Shown: piece by piece, positions 24,543 to 32,697 of the stretch
Numbering within the stretch: position 1 is the stretch's first letter
How the letters are laid out: every line of letters starts with the position of its first letter
Assembly: GCF_030410515.1 (NCBI RefSeq)
Contig: NZ_JAUHHD010000002.1
Span: 1-41,408 of the forward strand
Direction: 5' to 3'
Length of the DNA: 41,408 bases
Source of the DNA: Arthrobacter sp. YD4
GTDB lineage: Bacteria > Actinomycetota > Actinomycetes > Actinomycetales > Micrococcaceae
Notes under the pieces: model-generated
Databases searched by the model: none
What the model was told of the DNA's origin: nothing
The model's input: only the letters and a program-made list of their open reading frames with translations
Program-made: the position numbers and the translations under genes

Positions 24543-24923
24543 ACCCATATCCGAAACACGCCCGACGCCGGGCGGACGGCGCGGCAGGTCCGGGGAATTC
24601 CAGTGAGGGGTCAGGGGCCGTGACGGCACCTGACGCTGGCGAAAGAGGGGCGGACGACGGCGGCCCGCGGCGAGTTTAGGCGCATCAGGCAGACCCTCCC
24701 GTCATTGGGTAGCGGCCGCCTGCATGACCTCTCACACCATAACAAAATGGACCGCCCAGCCCAAAGGTTTAAAACGGATCTTTGAGCTCCCGACGGCGGT
24801 ACCGCCCGGAGCTGCGGGAGAGCCGGCCGGGGCCACGCCGGTCGTCCCGCGCCCTCCCTTTGACCGTCGTCGCGGCGGCGTTAGTCTGGTCCCACGCCGC
24901 CAGCAACGGAACGAGGAACCGCA

Positions 24924-25472
24924 ATGAAAGCGCTCACCCTGGTGTGGACCGCCGCCGCCACCGCGGCAACTGCCGCCCTGGGCGGGCTGGCCACGGACCC
25001 GGAAAGCCGCTGGTACACGACGCTCCGGAAGCCCGAGTGGCAGCCTCCCACCCTGGCGTTCCCGATCGTCTGGACCGCGCTCTACGCCGACATCGCGGTG
25101 ACCTCCGCCGTCGCCCTCGACAGCGACGGCCCGGCCGGCGCGCACGGCAACGAGGCCACGGCGGGCGCGGCCCGGACGTCCGGCGCACCCACAGCCGTGG
25201 AGCGGCAGAAGGCAATCCGCGCCTACCGCGCCGCCCTGGCCGCCAACCTCGCACTGAACGCCGGGTGGAGCTGGCTCTTCTGGCGCTCCCGGAAGCCTTG
25301 GCTGGCCGCGGCCGAGGCCGGGGTACTGGCGCTCAGCAGCGCGGACCTCGCCCGACGCACTTACGCGCTCAACCGCACCGCCGGCGTCGCCCTGGTCCCT
25401 TACCCGCTCTGGTGCGGCTTCGCCACGGTCCTGTCCGCCGCGATCGCCCGCCTGAATTCCGGCCGGCACTGA
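24924..25472 (+). CDS. tspO: TspO/MBR family protein
   Basis: A 182-residue membrane protein of the tryptophan-rich sensory protein family, which binds porphyrins and related ligands. WYTTLRKPEWQPPTLAFPIVWTALY, ALNAGWSWLFWRSRKPWLA and VPYPLWCGFATVLSAAIARLN are the family signatures, with five helices. A hydrophilic, Gly/Ala/Thr-rich insertion at about residues 67-92 lengthens the loop between helices 2 and 3 compared with the usual 150-160 residues. ACGAGGA precedes the ATG. No tetrapyrrole genes are adjacent, so the role is open. Confidence 0.93.
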   Translation: MKALTLVWTAAATAATAALGGLATDPESRWYTTLRKPEWQPPTLAFPIVWTALYADIAVTSAVALDSDGPAGAHGNEATAGAARTSGAPTAVERQKAIRAYRAALAANLALNAGWSWLFWRSRKPWLAAAEAGVLALSSADLARRTYALNRTAGVALVPYPLWCGFATVLSAAIARLNSGRH

Positions 25473-25650
25473 CCTCCCCCTCACCAGCACTGACCGCCCG
25501 AACCCCCGATGAGGACTGACCGCCCGGGACCCCGGGCCGCCACACCGCGAGCGCCGGCCCTCCGGCGCGCCCCGGCGTCCCAACCCTAAGTAAATCTTTT
25601 GGAAAAATTGCGTTAACCAGCACCGGCCACCCGCTGATTCAGCGGAACGT

Positions 25651-25786
25651 GGTCGGTACTCTTTTGGGGTGTCCGGGCCAGGGGAAAGGCCGGGACGCAC
25701 CGTAGTACCAACCACCACCCGTCGCCGGAGACACCCTTTGGTGGGGTTTCCGCGCCGGCTGCTGGGCGTTTCGCTGGGGAACGCCC
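25651..25786. other. Structured region of unknown class
   Basis: An outer stem pairs GGTCGGTAC (25651-25659) with GTACCAACC (25705-25713), 8 of 9 pairs. An inner stem pairs 25669-25679 with 25688-25698 with one G-G mismatch and one G-T wobble, closing the loop AGGGGAAA. A separate hairpin pairs GGGCGTT (25764-25770) with AACGCCC (25780-25786). No U-tract follows. Whether it is transcribed is unclear, because the likely PHO-type promoter lies after it. Confidence 0.45.
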
Positions 25787-25803
25787 CGCCGAGTGTTCAC
25801 GTC

Positions 25804-25825
25804 ATTCACTCCGTGTTCATTCACC
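25804..25825 (+). promoter_or_regulatory. PHO-box-like direct repeats
   Basis: Two 11-base units, ATTCACTCCGT and GTTCATTCACC, follow each other directly. They resemble the Streptomyces PhoP consensus GKTCAYYYRSG (about 8 and 10 matches of 11), with another GTTCA at 25795. They lie 118-139 nt before the nuclease start, consistent with phosphate-starvation control. Confidence 0.45.
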
Positions 25826-25942
25826 CCTGTTTTGCTGTGCCGGGACCTGCTTGACCAGGAGCAGCCCGGCCCGTCCGCGGGGCCACAACCCCGGACATCG
25901 CACCCAGCCCTTACCCGGGCACCTTCATGAGAGTCAGAGCGA

Positions 25943-28900
25943 ATGAAAATCACACCATGGAAGACAGCGCTGGGCACCGCGCTGTCAGCGGGGCTCATCG
26001 CCGCCCCGCTGACAGCCGTTCCGGCCGCAGCACTGGAGGTCTCGCCGGCAGCCGCCGGAACATCGCCGGTGACCATCAACGAGGCGTACCTCAGCGGCGG
26101 CAGCGCCGGAGCCGCCTTCAAGAACAAGTTCGTGGAGCTGTACAACTCCTCTGACGCACCCGTATCCCTGGAGGGCTGGTCCATCCAGTACCGCTCCGCG
26201 ACCGGCACCGGGGCGCCCAGCTCGACGGCGCCGCTCACCGGCACCATCGCGGCCAAGGGGTTTTACCTGCTCAAGGCCGGAAGCAACGGCGCCACCGGCC
26301 AGGACCTGCCCGCGGCGGACGCCACGGCCACCGGGTTCAACCCGGCCGTCGGCGGCGGCACCATCATCCTTGCCAAGCAGCCGGCGGCCCTGAATCCGCT
26401 GGGCACCGGCTCGGTTATCGAGCCCGCCAGCGTCGCGGACATCCTCGGCTACGGCAGCTCGAACACCTTCGAGACCCAGGCCGCGGCCGCCCCGTCGGGC
26501 ACCGGCGATGTCCGCAGCCTCAACCGCGCCAACGGTGTGGACAGCAACAACAACGCGATGGACTTCGGCCTCAACGCCGTCATCACCCCCGGCGCGGCCA
26601 ACGGCACCGCCGCTCCCGTCGACCCGGCCCCCGGCACTCCCCCGGTGAACCGCACCATCGCCGAGATCCAGGGCACCGGCGCCGCCAGCCCGTTTACCGG
26701 CACCACCGCGACCACCCGGGGCAAGGTCACCGCCGCCTACCCCACCGGCGGGATCTCCGGCTTCTACCTCCAGACCCCCGGTACCGGCGGTGACCTGACC
26801 CCGGCCAACCACACCGCCTCCGACGGCATCTTCGTCTATGCACCCGCCGCCGTCGCCTCCGTGAAGATCGGCGACTACCTCGAGGTGACCGGCGAGGTCG
26901 CCGAGTACTACGGCATGACCCAGCTCAACGTCACCGGCACCACCGGGATCGCCGCGCTGGCCGAGGCCGCCCCGGAGGTCAAGGCCACCGGCTTCAGCCT
27001 TCCTGCCAGCGAGGCGTTCCGCGAATCCCTCGAGGGCATGCTCCTGACCCCGCAGGGCCCCGTCACGGTGGCGGACAACTTCTCGCTGAACCAGTACGGC
27101 GAGATCGGCCTGGCCGGGGGCACCACCCCGCTCGAGCAGCCCACCGCCGTCGCACCCTACGGCTCCGCCGAGTACACCGCCACGGTGGCGGCCAACGCGG
27201 AACGCGGCATCAAGCTCGACGACGGCGCCAGCACCAACTTCCTCAAGGACGCCGCCGCCAAGGCGCAGCCGCTGCCCTACCTGACCGGCACAGACCCGGT
27301 CCGCGTCGGCTCCCCCGTGACGTTCACGACCAACGTGGTCCTGGGCTACGCCAACAACGCCTGGAAGTTCCAGCCGCTGACCCAGCTGACCCCGGCGAAT
27401 GCCGCCACTGTCCAGCCGGCCCGCTTCGGCGCCACCCGCGCCGATGCCCCCGCGGCCGTGGGCGGTAGCCTCAAGCTGGCCTCCTTCAATGTGCTGAACT
27501 ACTTCCCCACCACCGGGGACCAGGTGTCCGGCTGCACGTTCTACAAGGACCGCGCCGGCAACCCGATCACCGTCCAGGGCGGCTGCAACGTCCGCGGCGC
27601 CGCCAACGCGGAGAACTTCAAGCGTCAGCAGGACAAGATCGTTGCCGCGATCACCAAGTCCGGCGCCGACGTCGTCACCCTGATGGAGGTCGAGAACTCG
27701 GCCCAGTTCGGCAAGAGCCGCGACGCCGCCCTGTCCACCCTGGTGGACGCCCTGAACGTGGCCACCCCCGGCATCTGGGACTACGTCCGCACCCCCGCCA
27801 ACGCGCCCCCGCTGTCCGACGAGGACATGATCCGCACCGCGTTCATCTACAAGAAGGCCGCCGCCGAACCGGTGGGCGAATCCATCATCCTCAACGACAC
27901 CGAGGCCTTCGCCAGCGCCCGCAAGCCGCTGGCCCAGGTCTTCAAGCCTGCCGGGGCCGCCGACGACAAGAAGTTCATCGCGATCGCCAACCACTTCAAG
28001 TCCAAGGGCTCGGCCGCGACCCCGGACGACACGGACAAGGGCCAGGGCAACTCCAACCTCGCCCGCACCGCCCAGGCGCAGTCCCTGCTGGCCTTCGCCG
28101 ACGAGCTGCAGAAGTCCAAGGGCACGGACAAGGTCTTCCTGATCGGCGACTTCAACTCCTACGCCAAGGAAGACCCGATCAACGTCCTCACGGGCGCCGG
28201 GTACGTCAACCAGGACGAGAAGGCCAGGAACGCCGACGGCACCGCCAAGCACTCCTACCTCTTCGGCGGACTGGTGGGCTCCCTGGACCACATCCTCGCC
28301 TCCCCGGCGGCCAATGCGGCCGTCACCGGCGCGGACATCTGGAACATCAACTCGGTGGAATCCGTGGCGCTGGAGTACAGCCGCTACAACAACAACGTCA
28401 CCGACTACTACGCCCCGGACCAGTTCCGCGCCAGCGACCACGACCCCGTGGTGGTGGGCCTGGACCTGAAGGCCGGCCCTGCCCTCCCGGCCAGCGTCGA
28501 CCTCAACTTGCTGGGAATCAACGACTTCCACGGCCGGATCGACTCCAACACCGTGCAGTTCGCCGGCACCATCGAGAAGCTCCGCGCTGCCGCCGCCCCC
28601 GGCGCCACCGCTTTCCTCTCCGCCGGCGACAACATCGGCGCCTCCCTGTTCGCCTCCGCGGTGGCAAAGGATCAGCCGACCATCGACGTGCTCAACACCC
28701 TGGAACTGCGCACCTCGGCCGTGGGCAACCACGAGTTCGACGGCGGCTGGGCCGACCTGCGTGACCGCGTGATCGCCGGCGGCGCGAACGCCAAATTCCC
28801 GTACCTGGGTGCCAACGTCTACACGAAGGGCACCACCGAGCCGGTGCTGCCCGAGTACACCGTGCTGGAGCTGAACGGCATCAAGGTGGCCGTGATCGGC

Positions 28901-30487
28901 ACCGTCACGCAGGAAGTCCCGGCACTGGTCACCCCCGCCGGCATCGCGGACCTCGAGTTCGGCGATCCGGTCGCGGCGATCAACCGGGCCGCAGCGAAGA
29001 TCAAAGCGGACAAGCTGGCCGACGTGATCGTGGTCGAAAACCACGACGGCGCCGGGTCCGGAGCGCCCGAGGGCGCCACCCTGGAGCAGGAAGTCGCCGC
29101 CGGCGGCCCGTTCGCGGCGATGGTCCAGAAGGTCAGCCCCGACGTGGCCGCGATCTTCAACGGCCACACCCACAAGCAGTACGCCTGGGATGCACCGGTC
29201 CTGGACGGAGCGGGCCAGCCGACCGGCAAGACCCGCCCGATCGTCCAGACCGGCAACTATGGCGAGTTCATCGGCCAGATCCAGCTCACCATCGACACCA
29301 AGACCATGTCCGTCACCGGTTACAAGGCGGCCAACGTCAAGCGCAGCACGGATCCGGCCGCGGACCTGATCGCCGCCTACCCGAGGGTCGCCGCGGTCAA
29401 GGCCATCGTGGACAAGGCCGTCGCGGACGCCGCCGTGATCGGCAACCAGCCGGTCGGCAGGGTCACCGCGGATATCACCACCGCGTTCGCCGGCTCCCCC
29501 GCAGTCCGCGATGACCGCAGCAGCGAGTCCACCCTGGGCAACCTCGTGGCCGACTCGCTGGTAGACGCGCTGAAGACCCCCGAGCTGGGCGGAGCCGAGA
29601 TCGGCGTCGTGAACCCGGGCGGCCTGCGCAACGAGCTGTACTACGCCCCGGACGGCACAATCACCTACGCAGAGGCCAACGCGGTCCTGCCGTTCGTGAA
29701 CAACCTCTGGACCACGACCCTGACGGGCGCGCAGTTCAAGACGCTGCTGGAGCAGCAGTGGCAGACCAACCCGGACGGCACGGTCCCCAGCCGCGCCTAC
29801 CAGCAGCTGGGCCTGTCCAAAAACGTCAACTACACCTACGACGCCGCCCGCGCCGCGGGTGACCGGATCACCGCGATCCGGGTCAACGGTGCGCTGATCG
29901 ACCCGGCGAAGTCGTACCGGATCGGCACGTTCAGCTTCCTGGCCACCGGCGGCGACAACTTCCGGATCTTCAAGTCCGGCGCCGGCACGAAGGACTCCGG
30001 GCTGGTGGACCGGGACGCGTGGATCGCCTACCTGAAGGCTCACAACCCCGTCTCGCCGGACTTCGCACGCCGTTCCGTGGCCGTGGTCAACACCACCGCG
30101 GCCGAGGTCAAGGGCGGAGAAACCATCACCCTGGCGGTCTCGAAGCTGGACCTCACCTCGCTCGGCAGCCCGGTCAACGCCTCGCTGCGGGCCGAATTCA
30201 CCGACGCCGCCGGCAAGGTCACCGCGCTGGGCACCGTCCCGGTCTCGGCCGGCGCCGCCTCGGTCAACCTCGCCGTGCCCGCGGCCGCGGCAGCGGGCAC
30301 CGGCACCCTGGTGCTCACCGCCGTCGAGTCCGGCACCGTGGTGAAGACCGCGGTGCAGGTGGCGGCCGGCGCCCCGCCGGCACCGGTCTGCACCGCCCCG
30401 GTGCCGCCGACCAAGTGGTACGACCTGGCCGGCTGGGTCAAGTACGGCATCGCCTGGGTGAAGTACCAGAAATGCCTGCGGGGCTGA
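25943..30487 (+). CDS. Secreted ExeM/NucH-type endonuclease fused to 5'-nucleotidase
   Basis: A 1514-residue secreted protein that should degrade extracellular DNA and strip phosphate from the nucleotides. In order: signal peptide (residues 1-31); lamin-tail domain about 36-150 (INEAYLSGG, FVELYNSS); an OB-like region; EEP nuclease about 510-840 (LASFNVLNYF, LMEVEN, GDFNSY, SDHDPVV); calcineurin-like phosphatase about 850-1130 (INDFHGRID, AGDNIGAS, GNHEFDGG, FNGHTHKQY); 5'-nucleotidase C-terminal domain about 1160-1390 (NPGGLRNELYYAPDG, FSFLATGGDNF); and an Ig-like domain with an aromatic tail. No sortase motif or membrane anchor is present. PHO-box-like repeats upstream support a phosphate role. 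Confidence 0.94.
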   Translation: MKITPWKTALGTALSAGLIAAPLTAVPAAALEVSPAAAGTSPVTINEAYLSGGSAGAAFKNKFVELYNSSDAPVSLEGWSIQYRSATGTGAPSSTAPLTGTIAAKGFYLLKAGSNGATGQDLPAADATATGFNPAVGGGTIILAKQPAALNPLGTGSVIEPASVADILGYGSSNTFETQAAAAPSGTGDVRSLNRANGVDSNNNAMDFGLNAVITPGAANGTAAPVDPAPGTPPVNRTIAEIQGTGAASPFTGTTATTRGKVTAAYPTGGISGFYLQTPGTGGDLTPANHTASDGIFVYAPAAVASVKIGDYLEVTGEVAEYYGMTQLNVTGTTGIAALAEAAPEVKATGFSLPASEAFRESLEGMLLTPQGPVTVADNFSLNQYGEIGLAGGTTPLEQPTAVAPYGSAEYTATVAANAERGIKLDDGASTNFLKDAAAKAQPLPYLTGTDPVRVGSPVTFTTNVVLGYANNAWKFQPLTQLTPANAATVQPARFGATRADAPAAVGGSLKLASFNVLNYFPTTGDQVSGCTFYKDRAGNPITVQGGCNVRGAANAENFKRQQDKIVAAITKSGADVVTLMEVENSAQFGKSRDAALSTLVDALNVATPGIWDYVRTPANAPPLSDEDMIRTAFIYKKAAAEPVGESIILNDTEAFASARKPLAQVFKPAGAADDKKFIAIANHFKSKGSAATPDDTDKGQGNSNLARTAQAQSLLAFADELQKSKGTDKVFLIGDFNSYAKEDPINVLTGAGYVNQDEKARNADGTAKHSYLFGGLVGSLDHILASPAANAAVTGADIWNINSVESVALEYSRYNNNVTDYYAPDQFRASDHDPVVVGLDLKAGPALPASVDLNLLGINDFHGRIDSNTVQFAGTIEKLRAAAAPGATAFLSAGDNIGASLFASAVAKDQPTIDVLNTLELRTSAVGNHEFDGGWADLRDRVIAGGANAKFPYLGANVYTKGTTEPVLPEYTVLELNGIKVAVIGTVTQEVPALVTPAGIADLEFGDPVAAINRAAAKIKADKLADVIVVENHDGAGSGAPEGATLEQEVAAGGPFAAMVQKVSPDVAAIFNGHTHKQYAWDAPVLDGAGQPTGKTRPIVQTGNYGEFIGQIQLTIDTKTMSVTGYKAANVKRSTDPAADLIAAYPRVAAVKAIVDKAVADAAVIGNQPVGRVTADITTAFAGSPAVRDDRSSESTLGNLVADSLVDALKTPELGGAEIGVVNPGGLRNELYYAPDGTITYAEANAVLPFVNNLWTTTLTGAQFKTLLEQQWQTNPDGTVPSRAYQQLGLSKNVNYTYDAARAAGDRITAIRVNGALIDPAKSYRIGTFSFLATGGDNFRIFKSGAGTKDSGLVDRDAWIAYLKAHNPVSPDFARRSVAVVNTTAAEVKGGETITLAVSKLDLTSLGSPVNASLRAEFTDAAGKVTALGTVPVSAGAASVNLAVPAAAAAGTGTLVLTAVESGTVVKTAVQVAAGAPPAPVCTAPVPPTKWYDLAGWVKYGIAWVKYQKCLRG

Positions 30488-30507
30488 TGCCCTGACAGGC
30501 GCGAACG

Positions 30508-30590
30508 GGCACGCCCCGCCCCGGCCGGAACGGAGGCCCACCAAAGCGGTGGGTCCTCCGGCCGGTCCGGGGTCGGGGCGTGCCTGTTTT
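30508..30590 (+). terminator. Very long intrinsic terminator after the nuclease gene
   Basis: GGCACGCCCCG (30508-30518) pairs with CGGGGCGTGCC (30574-30584), and the arms continue pairing inward with few mismatches to CCACC/GGTGG around AAAGC. TGTTTTC follows. Confidence 0.88.
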
Positions 30591-30619
30591 CGTTTATGCC
30601 TGTTCTGATTGACCCGGGC

Positions 30620-32623
30620 TCAGCCGCCGAGGATGTCCCGGGCGATCTCGTCGGCGTCGCGCAGGGTCCGTTGCCCGCTGCGGTAGACCGGGCCCTGCGC
30701 CTGCCGGGCCTCCGCGGCGATCGCGGTGCCCCACTGCGCGGCCGAGAGTTGCAGCCCGAGGACGTAGACCCCTTCCGTCACGGCGCCGTTCGCGGCCACC
30801 GGGCGGTACGGGTGCGGGACGACGTCCAGGCCGGTGCTCTGCAGCGGGATGCCCTCGGCGGTCATAGTCAGGCGCGGCCGGACCAGGCCGTCGGCCAGCA
30901 GCTGTTCGAGCAGGGGCGAGGCGTTGACGCCCACCCGGTTCGCCGGGGCCAGGGCCTCCACCAGGACGGATGCCTCGACCCGGGCCGGGGTTTCCGTCGG
31001 CGCGATGCCCGTGGCTGACCCCGGAGTCTCTCCCGCGCCGCCGACCCAGGGGGAGGCGGCCGTGAACACGCCGGCCTTGCGGTCCACCCCGAATTTCGGG
31101 TCGGGGCCGACAAAGCTGACCACACCGGCGCGGACCAGCGCCGCGAGCTGCTCGGCGCGCAGGGCGGGCGGGCCGCTGGCCAGGCCCTCCACGAAGGCCT
31201 CGAACCAGCCGCGCAGCCCGGCCACCCAGGACTCGTCGGTGATGCCGCCGTCGGCCACCACGGACTTCAGCACGGCGCGTCCGTGGTGCAGTGCGCCGAT
31301 GGTCATTTTCACCGGGTCGTCCTCGCCCAGGGCGGAGCGCCGGGCGTCGTCGAGCAGGTAGTCCGTCACGGCCGCGTCCAGCTCCGCCCGGGAGGCGAAG
31401 CTGCGCCCGGCCAGGGGCGCGGCCAGGCCCAGCAGGTCCAGCCGGCAGGCGGGGTCCACGTGCGCCTCGATGACCTCGGTGGCGGCGTCCTCCCACCTGG
31501 CGGTGGAGTGCGCGTGCGGGTGCAGCGCCTCCTCCAGCAGGGCCAGGAAGCGTTCCGGGCCGGGTGCGACGGCGTCCGGCTGCGAGCGCGCCAGGGTGGA
31601 GTAGTAGGCCCAGACCGCGTCGCGGTGGAGCAGCGGCCACAGGTCGTGGTCGAAGGCGGGCACCACGCCGGCGGCGGCGAAGCGGCCCACCGCCTCCTCC
31701 GTGAGGTACCGGAGGCTGACCGAGGCCGGGTAGTAGCCGGAGAGGGTGGCCTTGGCCCGGTATGGGGTGCCCCGGCGGGACGCGGCGATGATGAACGGTT
31801 CCCGGCCCGAGGGCAGGTAGGTGAGCCCGGCGCCGTCGTCTGCGGTCAGGAACGTCCCGCCCCGGCCCTCGGTCAGCTGGCCCATCACGTCGAAGAAGTT
31901 CAGCCCCATGCCGCGCACCAGCACCGGCTGCACGGCCGGGATGGCGGACCAGTCGACGTCGGCCGGGACGGCCGGCGGAAGGTAGGTCAGGCCGAGTTCG
32001 CCGGCGGCTGCCTGCAGCTCGCGCTGTTCGGGGTTCAGCCGGGATTCCAGGTGGCCCAGGGCCAGCACCACCGACCCGACCCTCAGCGTGGTCCCGTCGG
32101 CGAGCTCGACGTCGAACCCGCTGCCGGCGTCGTCCTCACCTGTGACGGGGCGGATCGCCGTCGCGGACGTCCGGTGGAAGGTAACAGTGACGCCTTCGGG
32201 CGCCGCGGCGACCAGTTCCTCGAGGGTGTGCCGCAGGTAGCGGCCGTACAGCGGGCGGCTGGGGAATCCGGTGGCCTCCAGCGCGTCGAGTTCTTCGCGT
32301 TCGGCGCCGCTGAGCGCCGCGTGGGGGTCCTGGCGCTGGCGTTGCCGCCACTGCTCGAAGGTCCCGCCGGCCAGCGGGGGCGCGAGACCGGGATCCTGGG
32401 GCACCACGGTGGGGTAGAACGACTGGGTGTTCATCAGGTAGAGCCGCGACTGCTCCGGGCGCCAGACGTGCCCCGGGCCGGCCGGGTAGGGGTCGATGAC
32501 GTCGATCTGCAGGGTGGCGCCGGGGGCCGCGGGGGCCCAGTTGGCGAGCAGCCGTTCCAGCACGCTGGTGCCCCGAGGACCGGCGCCGATCAGTGCCGTC
32601 CGGATGCTTTGCGTTATTGCCAC
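30620..32623 (-). CDS. FAD/NAD(P)-binding protein (NAD_binding_9 type)
   Basis: A 667-residue flavoprotein-like protein. The N-terminal dinucleotide fold is TALIGAGPRGTSVLERLLANW, followed by IDVIDPYPAGPGHVWRPEQSRLYLMNTQS, which matches the actinobacterial FAD-NAD(P)-binding family. LVRGMGLNFFDVMGQLTEGRGG is the second conserved block. The C-terminal half is helical with GLDVVPHPYRPVAANGAVTEGVYVLGLQLSAAQWGTAIAAE near the end. Its reaction is unknown. The GTG at 32623 is the most natural start because the fold begins six residues later. It diverges from the peptidase gene across 74 bp. Confidence 0.87.
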   Translation of the reverse strand: MAITQSIRTALIGAGPRGTSVLERLLANWAPAAPGATLQIDVIDPYPAGPGHVWRPEQSRLYLMNTQSFYPTVVPQDPGLAPPLAGGTFEQWRQRQRQDPHAALSGAEREELDALEATGFPSRPLYGRYLRHTLEELVAAAPEGVTVTFHRTSATAIRPVTGEDDAGSGFDVELADGTTLRVGSVVLALGHLESRLNPEQRELQAAAGELGLTYLPPAVPADVDWSAIPAVQPVLVRGMGLNFFDVMGQLTEGRGGTFLTADDGAGLTYLPSGREPFIIAASRRGTPYRAKATLSGYYPASVSLRYLTEEAVGRFAAAGVVPAFDHDLWPLLHRDAVWAYYSTLARSQPDAVAPGPERFLALLEEALHPHAHSTARWEDAATEVIEAHVDPACRLDLLGLAAPLAGRSFASRAELDAAVTDYLLDDARRSALGEDDPVKMTIGALHHGRAVLKSVVADGGITDESWVAGLRGWFEAFVEGLASGPPALRAEQLAALVRAGVVSFVGPDPKFGVDRKAGVFTAASPWVGGAGETPGSATGIAPTETPARVEASVLVEALAPANRVGVNASPLLEQLLADGLVRPRLTMTAEGIPLQSTGLDVVPHPYRPVAANGAVTEGVYVLGLQLSAAQWGTAIAAEARQAQGPVYRSGQRTLRDADEIARDILGG

Positions 32624-32697
32624 GGCATCCAGAGTATCGGCATCGGGCCCGGCGGCTTGACTTGCCTGCCCGGCGAGGCAGTTGCTTGGATGGGCCC

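Larger units (their letters stand above)
24332..24923. other. 592-bp intergenic region with two hairpins and a promoter
   Basis: Between the divergent PAS-ANTAR and tspO genes I find hairpins at 24405-24437 and 24508-24542 and a plus-strand promoter at 24471-24499. Further right is an AT-richer patch at about 24738-24785 that may hold the tspO promoter. No convincing protein gene is present; the short reading frames have no ribosome site plus plausible composition. Confidence 0.7.
25473..25942. other. 470-bp intergenic region upstream of the extracellular nuclease
   Basis: It holds an AT-rich patch at about 25588-25618, a strongly folded stretch at 25651-25786 and PHO-box-like repeats at 25804-25825. 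No gene is supported here; the minus-strand frame through 25639-26256 has no domain and covers the start of the nuclease gene. Confidence 0.7.

Noticed and set aside
24620..24679. A 19-codon frame starting with GTG after AGGGG, as a leader peptide
   Set aside because: Too short and compositionally plain to support without ribosome-profiling or conservation data.
25640..25790. ydaO-type c-di-AMP riboswitch
   Set aside because: The hallmark GGGGTGAA and CCGAACCCGTCAGC segments are missing, although GGGGAAA and CCACCCGTCGCC looked suggestive.
25985..30544. A 1519-codon open frame antisense to the nuclease gene
   Set aside because: It mirrors the coding strand of a high-GC gene, has no domain, signal or ribosome site, and its composition (Gly, Arg, Val, Asp) is typical of a shadow frame.
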